This document shows positions 1-7,190 of a stretch of 13,168 bases of DNA, in pieces; position 1 is the first letter of the stretch; each line of letters begins with the position of its first letter. Origin of the DNA: JBGRPZ01 sp041725955 (GTDB lineage: Bacteria; Bacteroidota; Bacteroidia; Bacteroidales; JBGRPZ01); contig JBGRQE010000081.1 in NCBI GenBank assembly GCA_041725955.1, forward strand, positions 1 through 13,168, written 5' to 3'. The notes beneath the pieces are model-generated. The model searched no databases and was not told the origin of the DNA. It saw nothing but the letters and a program-made list of their open reading frames with translations. Position numbers and translations under genes: made by a program.

Positions 1-70
1 GTATGCAGATGTTTGTCCTATCAAAGTATTATCACCTATTGGAACTGTTACTTTTCCTTCATCTGCATAC
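1..70. repeat. 11-bp inverted repeat at the left window edge
   Basis: Bases 1-11 (gtatgcagatg) are the exact reverse complement of bases 60-70 (catctgcatac), separated by 48 unpaired bases. The match starts at the first base of the window and stops abruptly at base 12. It lies inside an open minus-strand frame, so it may be chance coding similarity or a short fold-back at a contig end. Confidence 0.5.
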
Positions 71-661
71 AATGCATTATTTGTTGATTTCTCTTTTTTA
101 TAATTTAATCCCGATACTTTTATACCAAAGTACTTTGTATCTAGTGATACTACTCCATTTGATATTTCAGGTATCCATTTTTTATCATCATCTCCTAATC
201 TGGCGTTTTTGCTATCTCTGCTAAACTGAAGCCTGTAAATTCTATTATTTACGGTATTGTTATCGCAACAATAGGTTCCGCATTGACATTTGTATAAAAG
301 AATCAACTTCATTGAAGTCTAATTTTATCCATCCTTCTTCACAAACAATGTCTCCCTTATAAACAAGAGTACCATCTCTTTTAAAATTCAAAGGAGCTTT
401 AGAGTCATCCCAGGTTTGAACATAAACTTCTACATCATTATAAGTAGCAGATATTTCTCCATAGTTATAAAGAGATATTCCTGTCAAAAAACCTGAACCT
501 GTAAGATCTCCAGGATAAACAGTTTGACAAATATTATCTCCGAAATAATTATAAATTGGAAATGTAACCTGAGTAGGTCCCGGGGAGACTTCGGTATCAG
601 CGAAGGCACCACCACTCAGAACCAGAAAGGCCAGTAGAAATAGTAACTTTAACTTTTTCAT
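1..661 (-). pseudogene. Secreted beta-rich surface protein, edge-truncated and frame-disrupted
   Basis: The intact reading frame runs from the start at 661 to a stop at 260 (133 aa). It opens with a signal peptide (MKKLKLLFLLAFLVLSGGAFA, cleavage likely after residue 21). A beta-rich stretch follows (YNYFGD, GSGFLTGISLYNYG, VYVQTWDD, GWIKLDF), resembling the N-terminal repeats of Bacteroidota adhesins and choice-of-anchor proteins. The end of this frame (SMRNLLLR) looks unnatural. Downstream, a different minus frame stays open to the window edge and reads as protein (NNRIYRLQFSRDSKN, then ISNGVVSLDTKYFGIKV). A third frame between them reads FYTNVNAEPIVA. Two single-base losses, one in the A run at 296-299 and one near 264-266, would join all three; one 2-base loss or 1-base gain would also bridge the first and last. 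I infer a single gene broken by real mutation or by assembly error near the contig end. Its exact function is unknown. Confidence 0.55.
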
Positions 662-1123
662 CTAAACATTTTTGATTAATTATAGCATATAATACTTCAA
701 AGAATCTTAGACAACATAGCATCTAAGAAATTAAAAGCACAAATCAATGATCGTAAGATTTTAATCTTAAAAACTTTATAAACAATAAAGATTGTCTTTT
801 AATTAAAATAAAATCTTGATAATCGAAAGGTAGCTTTAGGAATGTGAAAATCCCAATTTCACATTATTATTTAGGTTTGTTTAAAAACTATGTTTTAAAC
901 TTCTAGTCAAATGTAAAGAATAAATTTCGTATTCCAAAATACATTTATCTTCTAATTTCTAATATATTTTAATAAACTTATCCCTGTTTGATCTTTATTT
1001 TTTTATGGCCCCTTATAGATAAATCAAATATACTTTTTGTTTATTTACACGAAGCATAAGAAATTTAACTATTACTACATTTTCCATTGAAATAAAAGCC
1101 TAAAACAAAACTATTAAAGAAAG
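662..1123. other. AT-rich intergenic region between divergent genes
   Basis: These 462 bases separate two divergently transcribed genes, so promoters for both should lie here. I see no ORF of useful length and no RNA gene. Two small palindromes are visible: a perfect 9-bp stem at 841-849/857-865 (aatgtgaaa/tttcacatt, 7-base loop) and an AT-only 8-bp stem at 879-886/893-900. Near 1031-1039, tactttttg resembles a Bacteroidota -7 element with one extra base, about 85 bases before the phosphodiesterase start. No convincing -33 partner was found. Confidence 0.5.
841..865. promoter_or_regulatory. 9-bp palindrome in intergenic DNA, possible operator
   Basis: The arms aatgtgaaa and tttcacatt are perfectly complementary around the loop atcccaa. 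There is no adjoining U-tract on either strand and no upstream gene on the plus strand, so it does not look like a terminator. Its position between divergent genes would suit a protein-binding site. That role is only inferred from position and symmetry. Confidence 0.25.
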
Positions 1124-1984
1124 ATGAAAACTATTAAACAATCGCTTATTATACTTTTACTTTTCCCAACTTGCTTTCTTCTATCCTGCAAAAAGGAATT
1201 TAATGCACCAGAAAAAACAAACAAAACAACCATTAAAAGCACAGTTGAATTGCCTACAAAAATAATTGCACATAGAGGATCGTCAATTACTGCACCTGAA
1301 AACACTCTTGCCTCAGCAAAACTAGCATGGGAGCAAGATGCAGATATTCTTGAGTGTGATGTTTGGCTCTCTAAGGATAAAAAAGTAATTGTAAGCCACG
1401 ATGAAACTACAAACAGAACTACCAATGGAAATTATTCTATTCCGTTGACTGATTCAAAAGTTTTACGATCTCTTGATGCAGGAAGCTGGAAGGGAGATTC
1501 TTTTCGTGGAGAAAAACTTCCTTTCTTAGAAGAACTTTTAGCAACAGTTCCAGAAAACAAAGGAATCTTTATAGAATTAAAGTCAGGAGAAAATATGAAA
1601 GCAACTGAGCTGGTTCCTTACGTAAAAGAAATTGTTGAAACCAGTGGAAAGATAGACCAAGTATCAATTATTAGCTTTGAGTTAGACGCCTTACAAGAAG
1701 TAAAAAAACAAATCCCTAATGTTAATGCGATTTACGTAACTTATAACTATTTTCTCAACATTCCTTATATGCTTGAAAAAATGAAAAGTTATAATTTAGA
1801 TGGAATTGATACATATTATTTTTCAACAACAAAATGGTTGATTGATAAATTTAAAGAGAATGGATTTAAAACTTATGTTTGGACTTTAGATGAGCCTAAA
1901 ATAGCGAAAAAGCTTATGGGTTATGGCATAGACGGAATCACAACAAACAGACCTGGTTTTTTAAAATCAAAACTATCAGAATAG
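1124..1984 (+). CDS. Lipoprotein glycerophosphodiester phosphodiesterase
   Basis: This 286-aa protein belongs to the GDPD family, TIM-barrel enzymes that hydrolyse glycerophosphodiesters to glycerol-3-phosphate and an alcohol. The family signatures are visible: HRG at 50-52 followed by APENT, E77 and D79 in the ECDVWL strand, H92 in VSHD, and the FIELK strand (E151). The C-terminal barrel end is YVWTLDEP (251-258) and GIDGITTNRPG (268-278). Residues 1-22 form a lipoprotein signal peptide ending in the lipobox LLSC, so Cys22 is probably lipidated and the enzyme acts outside the cytoplasmic membrane on phospholipid headgroups or teichoic-like debris; the exact substrate is not readable. Length is normal for the family. 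The gene stands alone, with divergent and convergent neighbours, and ends at a strong hairpin. It could be called UgpQ/GlpQ-like, but I give no symbol. Confidence 0.93.
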   Translation: MKTIKQSLIILLLFPTCFLLSCKKEFNAPEKTNKTTIKSTVELPTKIIAHRGSSITAPENTLASAKLAWEQDADILECDVWLSKDKKVIVSHDETTNRTTNGNYSIPLTDSKVLRSLDAGSWKGDSFRGEKLPFLEELLATVPENKGIFIELKSGENMKATELVPYVKEIVETSGKIDQVSIISFELDALQEVKKQIPNVNAIYVTYNYFLNIPYMLEKMKSYNLDGIDTYYFSTTKWLIDKFKENGFKTYVWTLDEPKIAKKLMGYGIDGITTNRPGFLKSKLSE

Positions 1985-1998
1985 ACAAAACAATATAT

Positions 1999-2038
1999 TT
2001 AAAACATTCAAGAGCTAAATATCTCTTGAATGTTTTAA
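1999..2038. terminator. Bidirectional intrinsic terminator
   Basis: Arms 2001-2014 (aaaacattcaagag) and 2023-2036 (ctcttgaatgtttt) are perfectly complementary over 14 bp around an 8-base loop, and two more T-A pairs extend the stem to 1999-2038. The stem ends in an A run on one side and a T run on the other. It lies between the convergent phosphodiesterase and acetyltransferase genes, so it can serve both strands. Confidence 0.85.
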
Positions 2039-2046
2039 TTCTTATA

Positions 2047-2892
2047 TTATCCCAATTCCCAGGATGTAACACCAAACACCTTTTCAGATTCAATTGATGA
2101 ATCAAAAAGATTGTACATATGTACAGTTTCCAGAACTGATTCCATATTCAATTTTGAAATTAAACTTGAAGCATTCACATTAATATCAGGAACATCAATA
2201 TAAATTGATTCACCAGGAATAGTTTCGGTTAATTTATAAAATAACTCTGCAGCTATATTTGAAGAATTAGCAAATAATGGAGCAATTTTATATCCTTCAA
2301 TACATGGACGTATTAATCCGAAACCAAGAATTTCACCATCAACATATTTAGCAAAGGCCTTTGCTCCTTTTTGTCGCATCCATCTTCTCAGATATTTCTC
2401 TCGCTTAACAGGAAAACAGTGACTGTCATATTCTTCTAGCTGTTCATAAGGAACATCTTTTACGGGTACAAAATCATTTAGTTCAATATCCATAACATGG
2501 GAAATTGCCATATACCTGTGATTTCGATACGCTTCAATAAACCCCATTTTTTGCAAAGAGCTAACCATACTCTTAGGGGCATCAACACAAACATTATATC
2601 CCTCAAGATAAGATAATGCAAATTGAAACATCTTTTTTCCTATTCCAATATCTCTATAACCTGGACGCACAAAATAATGTCCAATAAAGGCAGAACCTTT
2701 AGAATGAGATACAGCAGAAATAAAAGCAACAGGAACATCTTTTATATAACCAACAAAAAACCCCTCTCGATCAATTGTTAGATAAGTTTCATCATCATAA
2801 ATGCCAGGATTGCGACCTGTCTTTACAATAAGATCAAGAAACATTTTCATATCTTCTTGAGTAGCATGCCTTATGTCTAATTCTTCTGTCAT
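2047..2892 (-). CDS. GNAT-family N-acetyltransferase with YitH/HolE-type C-terminal domain
   Basis: This 281-aa cytoplasmic protein has two parts. Residues 1 to about 125 are a GNAT fold that would transfer an acetyl group from acetyl-CoA to an amine. The acetyl-CoA-binding motif A is clear (YFVRPGYRDIGIGKKMF, about 73-89, with the R80-D-I-G83-I-G85 loop). It is followed by VCVDAPKSM and LQKMGF, typical of beta5/alpha4. The C-terminal half (about 140-281) resembles the second GNAT-like domain of YitH/HolE-type acetyltransferases (Acetyltransf_18), including the GFGLIRP strand and the closing FGVTSWELG. The substrate cannot be read from sequence. The start (MTEELDIRHA) begins just before the usual IR.A first strand and is preferred. 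The gene is monocistronic and converges on the terminator shared with the phosphodiesterase gene. Confidence 0.88.
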   Translation of the reverse strand: MTEELDIRHATQEDMKMFLDLIVKTGRNPGIYDDETYLTIDREGFFVGYIKDVPVAFISAVSHSKGSAFIGHYFVRPGYRDIGIGKKMFQFALSYLEGYNVCVDAPKSMVSSLQKMGFIEAYRNHRYMAISHVMDIELNDFVPVKDVPYEQLEEYDSHCFPVKREKYLRRWMRQKGAKAFAKYVDGEILGFGLIRPCIEGYKIAPLFANSSNIAAELFYKLTETIPGESIYIDVPDINVNASSLISKLNMESVLETVHMYNLFDSSIESEKVFGVTSWELG

Positions 2893-2988
2893 TCGAATGG
2901 ATTTGTTTTTTTAGTTTAGTTTTTACTATGGTTTTCTGAGGGAAAACGAAAAAAAAGTTTTTTTTGTATATCAATATTCTAAGGTAAA

Positions 2989-2996
2989 CAAATATA
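2989..2996 (-). promoter_or_regulatory. Candidate -7 promoter element for the acetyltransferase gene
   Basis: On the minus strand this reads TATATTTG, an exact match to the Bacteroidota -7 consensus TAnnTTTG, about 97 bases before the acetyltransferase start. No good TTTG -33 element lies at the usual spacing, and the motif is common in AT-rich DNA, so this is tentative. Confidence 0.3.
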
Positions 2997-3249
2997 AATT
3001 AGGAACTAAACTTCACAGAAAAATAAAAAGACAAAAAGATTGTCACCTTCTTATCTTTTTTGCGATTATAGAATATAAGAAATTTAAAATACACAAATGA
3101 AACATACCAAGCCACGGTAATAAAGTCCCCAAAGTGGCCTTATTTAACTCACCTAAACTACGACTAGATATTTAGTCGAACCACAAGCTTGAAGATAACA
3201 CAAATACTATGACAATTTTCTATCTCACTTATTAAATATCTGAAAGCGA

Positions 3250-3276
3250 AAAAGCTGCCTCAAAAAGGCAGCTTTT
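3250..3276 (-). terminator. Intrinsic terminator downstream of the 370-aa protein gene
   Basis: A perfect 11-bp stem (aaaagctgcct, 3250-3260; aggcagctttt, 3266-3276) closes a 5-base loop. On the minus strand the GC-rich stem core is followed by a run of six T, the classic intrinsic terminator form. It starts 24 bases after the stop of the minus-strand gene ending at 3301. Confidence 0.85.
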
Positions 3277-3300
3277 ACATTTATAGTATTTTGAGATCCA

Positions 3301-4413
3301 CTATTTCTTTTTCATTAAAATCCACCGATTATAATAATCCACAATACTTTTTAATTCCATTATCCGATCATATTTTGCTCCTGCAAAAAGTAAAATTTCT
3401 GGACAATCTGCCATAAATTGACGAATATATCTATTTACATTTAAGCGCGATAATGGACCACAAAACTTGCCATTTTTCTCCATATAATAAACTCCTGAAT
3501 CATGATAGCAACCAATTACATTTCCATTCTCATCAAAAGAAAAAGCTTGATTGACACCCTGAACATATAGATTCACTTCACCTTGGGAGGCTACCCAATA
3601 AGGTTTTTTTTCACGATGCGAATCCAATTTCAAACACTCATAACTCACGCTAAACCATCTAAATGATTGCAATTGATTATATGAGTACCTATAGTATTTT
3701 TTCTTATTTCTACTGGGATATATTTTCACTCTTCTACTTAAATTCAATTGACCAAAAATACTATCTCCATTTCGAGTAACTACATAATCCTTACTCCACT
3801 TGCCATGAGTAAGAAAATCGCCCCCATTATACAAAAACATAAGTTTTGGAATTTGAGTGAAATCAAATTTCCGCTGCCTAATCCATTTCACTAAATCTTT
3901 ATTATCATGCAATTTTGAAATCAAACGGGCTTTATACCTTCTATGATTTAGCTTAAAAGCTCCTTCATCTTTATCCCACATCAAAAAATAGTCTATTACA
4001 GGATAGTATGCAAAACGCGATTTATTGCGATTTTTCTTCAAATACTCTTTCTCGAAATCAATATACTTAGGATTTTCAACACCTAACAACATTGTTTTAC
4101 CAGGATAAGAAACAGAAGCAAAAAAACGATCAGGTCTCTTATAAAAACGATCGTCATAAATAACCATATAAGGAACACCCCTAACTGAAAAAGAATGAAA
4201 ATCACTCCAATTAAAAATATCGGATTTTCCTTTCTTTTCTTTAATTCTAATATCTCCTAAAAGCAATCTTAGTCCATTGTTAAACTTAACGTTACCATAA
4301 ATGGTATCCATTGAACGAGTAACAACATAATCAGATTTAAAACTATGCATCTGACCTCTTAAAACTCCAGTTAACAGAATTAAAAAAACAAACGAGAGAT
4401 AAAAATTCTTCAT
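3301..4413 (-). CDS. Exported protein of unknown function with two related halves
   Basis: I do not recognise a named family for this 370-aa protein. Residues 1 to about 20 form a signal peptide (hydrophobic 4-18, then RGQ), and no other membrane span is seen, so it is probably periplasmic or surface-exposed. It appears internally duplicated. KSDYVVTRSMDTIYGNV at 26-42 matches SKDYVVTRNGDSIFGQL at 207-223, followed in both halves by a W/YS.xxxSF stretch (69-76, 244-251) and tyrosine-rich beta-strand-like segments. The DTIYG-type motif is common at the start of exported Bacteroidota proteins that are annotated only as hypothetical. The composition is basic and aromatic (many K, R, Y, F), with no catalytic motif visible. 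It is probably monocistronic, with its own terminator and a candidate promoter. The start fits the signal peptide. Confidence 0.8.
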   Translation of the reverse strand: MKNFYLSFVFLILLTGVLRGQMHSFKSDYVVTRSMDTIYGNVKFNNGLRLLLGDIRIKEKKGKSDIFNWSDFHSFSVRGVPYMVIYDDRFYKRPDRFFASVSYPGKTMLLGVENPKYIDFEKEYLKKNRNKSRFAYYPVIDYFLMWDKDEGAFKLNHRRYKARLISKLHDNKDLVKWIRQRKFDFTQIPKLMFLYNGGDFLTHGKWSKDYVVTRNGDSIFGQLNLSRRVKIYPSRNKKKYYRYSYNQLQSFRWFSVSYECLKLDSHREKKPYWVASQGEVNLYVQGVNQAFSFDENGNVIGCYHDSGVYYMEKNGKFCGPLSRLNVNRYIRQFMADCPEILLFAGAKYDRIMELKSIVDYYNRWILMKKK

Positions 4414-4462
4414 TTTTCCTGATTACATTTACCTTATTGACCGTGAATTTAAAAATATTTTT

Positions 4463-4470
4463 CAAACTTA
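4463..4470 (-). promoter_or_regulatory. Candidate -7 promoter element for the 370-aa protein gene
   Basis: The minus strand reads TAAGTTTG, matching TAnnTTTG, about 50 bases before the start at 4413. The nearest TTTG further upstream (4483-4486) is only 12 bases away, closer than usual for a -33 partner, so confidence is low. Confidence 0.3.
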
Positions 4471-4562
4471 TTATGAAAACAACAAATAGCTTATGTTAAT
4501 TCACGTACAAATAGAATAAAGAAAAACATAAACAGAAATAAACAAGTCCTATTTATTTATAT

Positions 4563-7148
4563 CTAAACATCTTCTTCATTTAAAGACTCATCCTCCATAA
4601 CCATATTCTCAAAAAACATCTTTTTTATAGCATAATTACTTATGCGTTTACCTCTTGCTGAATAACTTTTGACAGCAATAAAATCATTAACATCAATTGT
4701 AATTGGAGGATACTCTTTTTGATTTACATAATCATCAAATTGCACAACTAATTCTATAGCATCACTCACCGAATAGCTATAAACAAAACTATCTTTATGC
4801 TCTGTAATAAATGAAGTTCTTTTATTTGATGGAACATCAGATGGAATTTTAAATCTTTTCAAATAGAATTTGCTAATATTTCCATCAAAATAAACCAAAT
4901 TAAAAATCTGATCAGGATTATATTTTTGAATATCAATCATATCCTCACTAAAATGGATCGAAAGATCAAAACCTACCAATTCAAAACTTCCATCTTTCAT
5001 CAAACATAAAATCCGATCATGCCCTTTAAAATCTCCTAAAAACTGTCCTCTTTCTTCTGAGTTAATTCTTCGAACAGTGTCATCATAATAAATCTTCACA
5101 GCCCCCAAAGTAGAAACTCCATCTTCTTTTTTCACTACTTTTCTGATGGTGAATTTTGTAAGTCTATTCCCCTTAGAAGATTTGTTTTTTATAAGTAAGT
5201 CAAAGAAATCATATTCAATATGAGTTTTTCGCATATGAGGCCTTGGACGAAGACTTATTCTAACAATTTCAGCTTCACCATTTGGATTAGCAGAAAAATA
5301 AAGCAATTTTGATCCTTCATTTCCTTGAGAAACTGTATATTCTGTATCTCTTTTCACAGATGAAAGTTTAAACCTTTTTGCAAAAGCAGCTCCAGCCCTA
5401 CCGTCTCTATAAATTACATTATATACTGTACGATCGTCCTTTTTCTTAAAAACATCAATATAAATTACATCCTTACCAACAAAAAACTTATTACTTACTT
5501 TTGAAATGACATAAGATCCATCTTTGCGAAAAACAATTACATCATCAATATCGCTACAATCACAAATAAACTCATCTTTCTTTAGTCCTGTACCAGCAAA
5601 ACCTTCTTCTCTATTTATATATAGTTTCTGACTTGCAACAGCAACCATGCTTGCTTGAATATTATCAAAATTTCTAATCTCTGTTTTCCTAGGATATTCC
5701 TCTCCAAACATAGATTTTAAGTTTGAAAAATAATTAATTGCATAGTCAATCAAATTATCAAGCTCATATTGAACTTCTTTAATCTGATCTTCCAACTTAC
5801 GAATCAAATCATGGGCTTTAAAAGAATTATACTTTGAAATTCGTCTGATCTTTATTTCTGTTAAACGAATTATATCATCTTCAGTAATTTCTCTTAAAAG
5901 CACTTTTCTATATGGTAATAAGCCTTTTTCAATTGCAGCTATAGCCTCTTCCCAACTTTCAGATTCTTCTATCCTCCTATAAATTCGTTTTTCAATAAAA
6001 ATCTTCTCTAAAGAACTAAAATGCCATTGTTCGCGTAATTCGCTTAACTTAATTTCTAACTCTTTTTTTAATAACCCAAGCGTATTATCAACTGACTTCT
6101 TTAATATTTCTTCTACTGGCAGAAAAACAGGCTTCTGATTTTCTATAACACAGGAGTTTGGTGATATTGAAGTTTCACACTGAGTGAATGCATATAAGGC
6201 ATCTATGGTTTGATCTGGAGAAACATTCGGTGCTAAATGAATTATTATTTCAACATTTGCAGCAGTATTATCATCAATTTTTCTAATCTTTATTTTTCCT
6301 TTATCATTCGCTACAAGAATTGAATCAATCAAAGAGCTTGTCGTTGTTCCAAAAGGCACTTCTTTGATTACAAGAGTCTTTTTATCAGACTTCTCTATTC
6401 TCGCTCGTAAGCGAATACGACCACCTCTTAGACCATTATTATATTTGGAAACATCAACTAAACCTCCAGTTAGGAAATCAGGATAAAGTGCAAATTCTTT
6501 CTCTTGCAAATATGCTATGGAAGCATCTATTATTTCATTAAAATTATGTGGTAAGATTTTCGAAGCAAGTCCAACAGCAATACCCTCAACACCCTGTGTT
6601 AGAAGTAAACAGAACTTTATGGGAAGATTAATAGGTTCTTTTTTTCTTCCGTCGTATGACGATTTCCAATGAGTAGTCTTTTTATTAAAAACTACTTCTT
6701 TTGCAAACTTACTAAGTCGTGCTTCAATATATCTTGGAGCAGCAGAACCATCACCCGTTAGTATATTTCCCCAGTTTCCCTGAGTATCAATCAATAAATT
6801 TTTCTGACCTAATTGCACAAGCGCATCTCCAATAGAAGCATCTCCATGAGGATGATATTGCATTGTATGTCCAATTATATTAGCTACTTTATTATATCTT
6901 CCATCATCAAGATCTTTCATTGAATGAAGAATTCGCCTTTGAACTGGTTTTAATCCATCAGAAACATCAGGAACTGCTCTTTCAAGAATTACATATGAAG
7001 CATAATCAAGAAACCAATTTTCATATAATCCTCCCAAATGAATAGTTTTATATTCCTTCTCTACATCAACAAGTGTTTTATCTTCATTAACATCTAGATC
7101 TTTCTGATGATCGGAATTTTCTTTTTTATTACCAGCAAATTCTTTCAT
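4563..7148 (-). CDS. parC: DNA topoisomerase IV subunit A (Bacteroidota type)
   Basis: This 861-aa protein is the DNA-breaking and rejoining subunit of a type IIA topoisomerase, which decatenates chromosomes in the cytoplasm with ParE. Visible landmarks are the winged-helix core (VSDGLKPVQRRILHSM, about 62-77), the fluoroquinolone-region motif YHPHGDASIGDALVQLGQ (98-115), and the catalytic tyrosine Y140 in APRYIEARLS. A long coiled-coil region follows (about 360-500), then a beta-pinwheel-like C-terminal domain. There is no canonical GyrA box (QRRGGxG), which favours ParC over GyrA. At the position of E. coli GyrA Ser83 there is Ala (GDAS), which I recall as normal for this lineage's ParC rather than a resistance change. 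An acidic N-terminal extension of about 35 residues and an acidic C-terminal tail flank the core. parE is not adjacent. The gene lies 42 bases downstream of the BatA-domain gene, probably in one transcript. Confidence 0.92.
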   Translation of the reverse strand: MKEFAGNKKENSDHQKDLDVNEDKTLVDVEKEYKTIHLGGLYENWFLDYASYVILERAVPDVSDGLKPVQRRILHSMKDLDDGRYNKVANIIGHTMQYHPHGDASIGDALVQLGQKNLLIDTQGNWGNILTGDGSAAPRYIEARLSKFAKEVVFNKKTTHWKSSYDGRKKEPINLPIKFCLLLTQGVEGIAVGLASKILPHNFNEIIDASIAYLQEKEFALYPDFLTGGLVDVSKYNNGLRGGRIRLRARIEKSDKKTLVIKEVPFGTTTSSLIDSILVANDKGKIKIRKIDDNTAANVEIIIHLAPNVSPDQTIDALYAFTQCETSISPNSCVIENQKPVFLPVEEILKKSVDNTLGLLKKELEIKLSELREQWHFSSLEKIFIEKRIYRRIEESESWEEAIAAIEKGLLPYRKVLLREITEDDIIRLTEIKIRRISKYNSFKAHDLIRKLEDQIKEVQYELDNLIDYAINYFSNLKSMFGEEYPRKTEIRNFDNIQASMVAVASQKLYINREEGFAGTGLKKDEFICDCSDIDDVIVFRKDGSYVISKVSNKFFVGKDVIYIDVFKKKDDRTVYNVIYRDGRAGAAFAKRFKLSSVKRDTEYTVSQGNEGSKLLYFSANPNGEAEIVRISLRPRPHMRKTHIEYDFFDLLIKNKSSKGNRLTKFTIRKVVKKEDGVSTLGAVKIYYDDTVRRINSEERGQFLGDFKGHDRILCLMKDGSFELVGFDLSIHFSEDMIDIQKYNPDQIFNLVYFDGNISKFYLKRFKIPSDVPSNKRTSFITEHKDSFVYSYSVSDAIELVVQFDDYVNQKEYPPITIDVNDFIAVKSYSARGKRISNYAIKKMFFENMVMEDESLNEEDV

Positions 7149-7190
7149 ATAATTAAAATCCTTATTTCAATAATTTCATCAACACTTTTT

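Larger units (their letters stand above)
2893..3300. other. Intergenic region, no gene seen
   Basis: These 408 bases lie between two minus-strand genes. They hold the terminator of the gene on the right (3250-3276), a candidate promoter for the acetyltransferase (2989-2996), and a weak 6-bp hairpin (cgacta/tagtcg, 3161-3166 and 3173-3178). The longest ATG-started frame noticed is about 20 codons, and I do not call it. Confidence 0.5.

Noticed and set aside
1..25. Possible reverse-complement adapter at the left end
   Set aside because: Only about half of the positions match (11 of 17 in the best ungapped stretch), and the sequence fits an open coding frame, unlike the clear 21/25 match at the right end.
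3..224. 73-codon plus-strand ORF rich in Leu, Tyr and His
   Set aside because: It is antisense to the open minus-strand frame of the surface protein, and its composition is typical of a reverse-frame shadow.
1114..1425. 103-codon minus-strand ORF
   Set aside because: It lies almost entirely antisense to the well-supported phosphodiesterase gene, including its HRG and EcD motifs.
3043..3105. 20-codon minus-strand ORF (MFHLCILNFLYSIIAKKIRR)
   Set aside because: It has a hydrophobic run with a basic tail like a toxic peptide, but is very short, with no partner RNA, repeat or clear promoter, so it is indistinguishable from chance in AT-rich DNA.
3161..3178. 6-bp hairpin cgacta/tagtcg in the 2893-3300 gap as an RNA element
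   Set aside because: The stem is short, has no T run and no neighbouring structure, and hairpins of this size are expected by chance.
6840..6860. Quinolone-resistance change in ParC (Ala-Ser in GDAS instead of Ser-Ala)
   Set aside because: As I recall, the GDASIGDAL form is the usual sequence in Bacteroidota ParC, so it is not evidence of acquired resistance.
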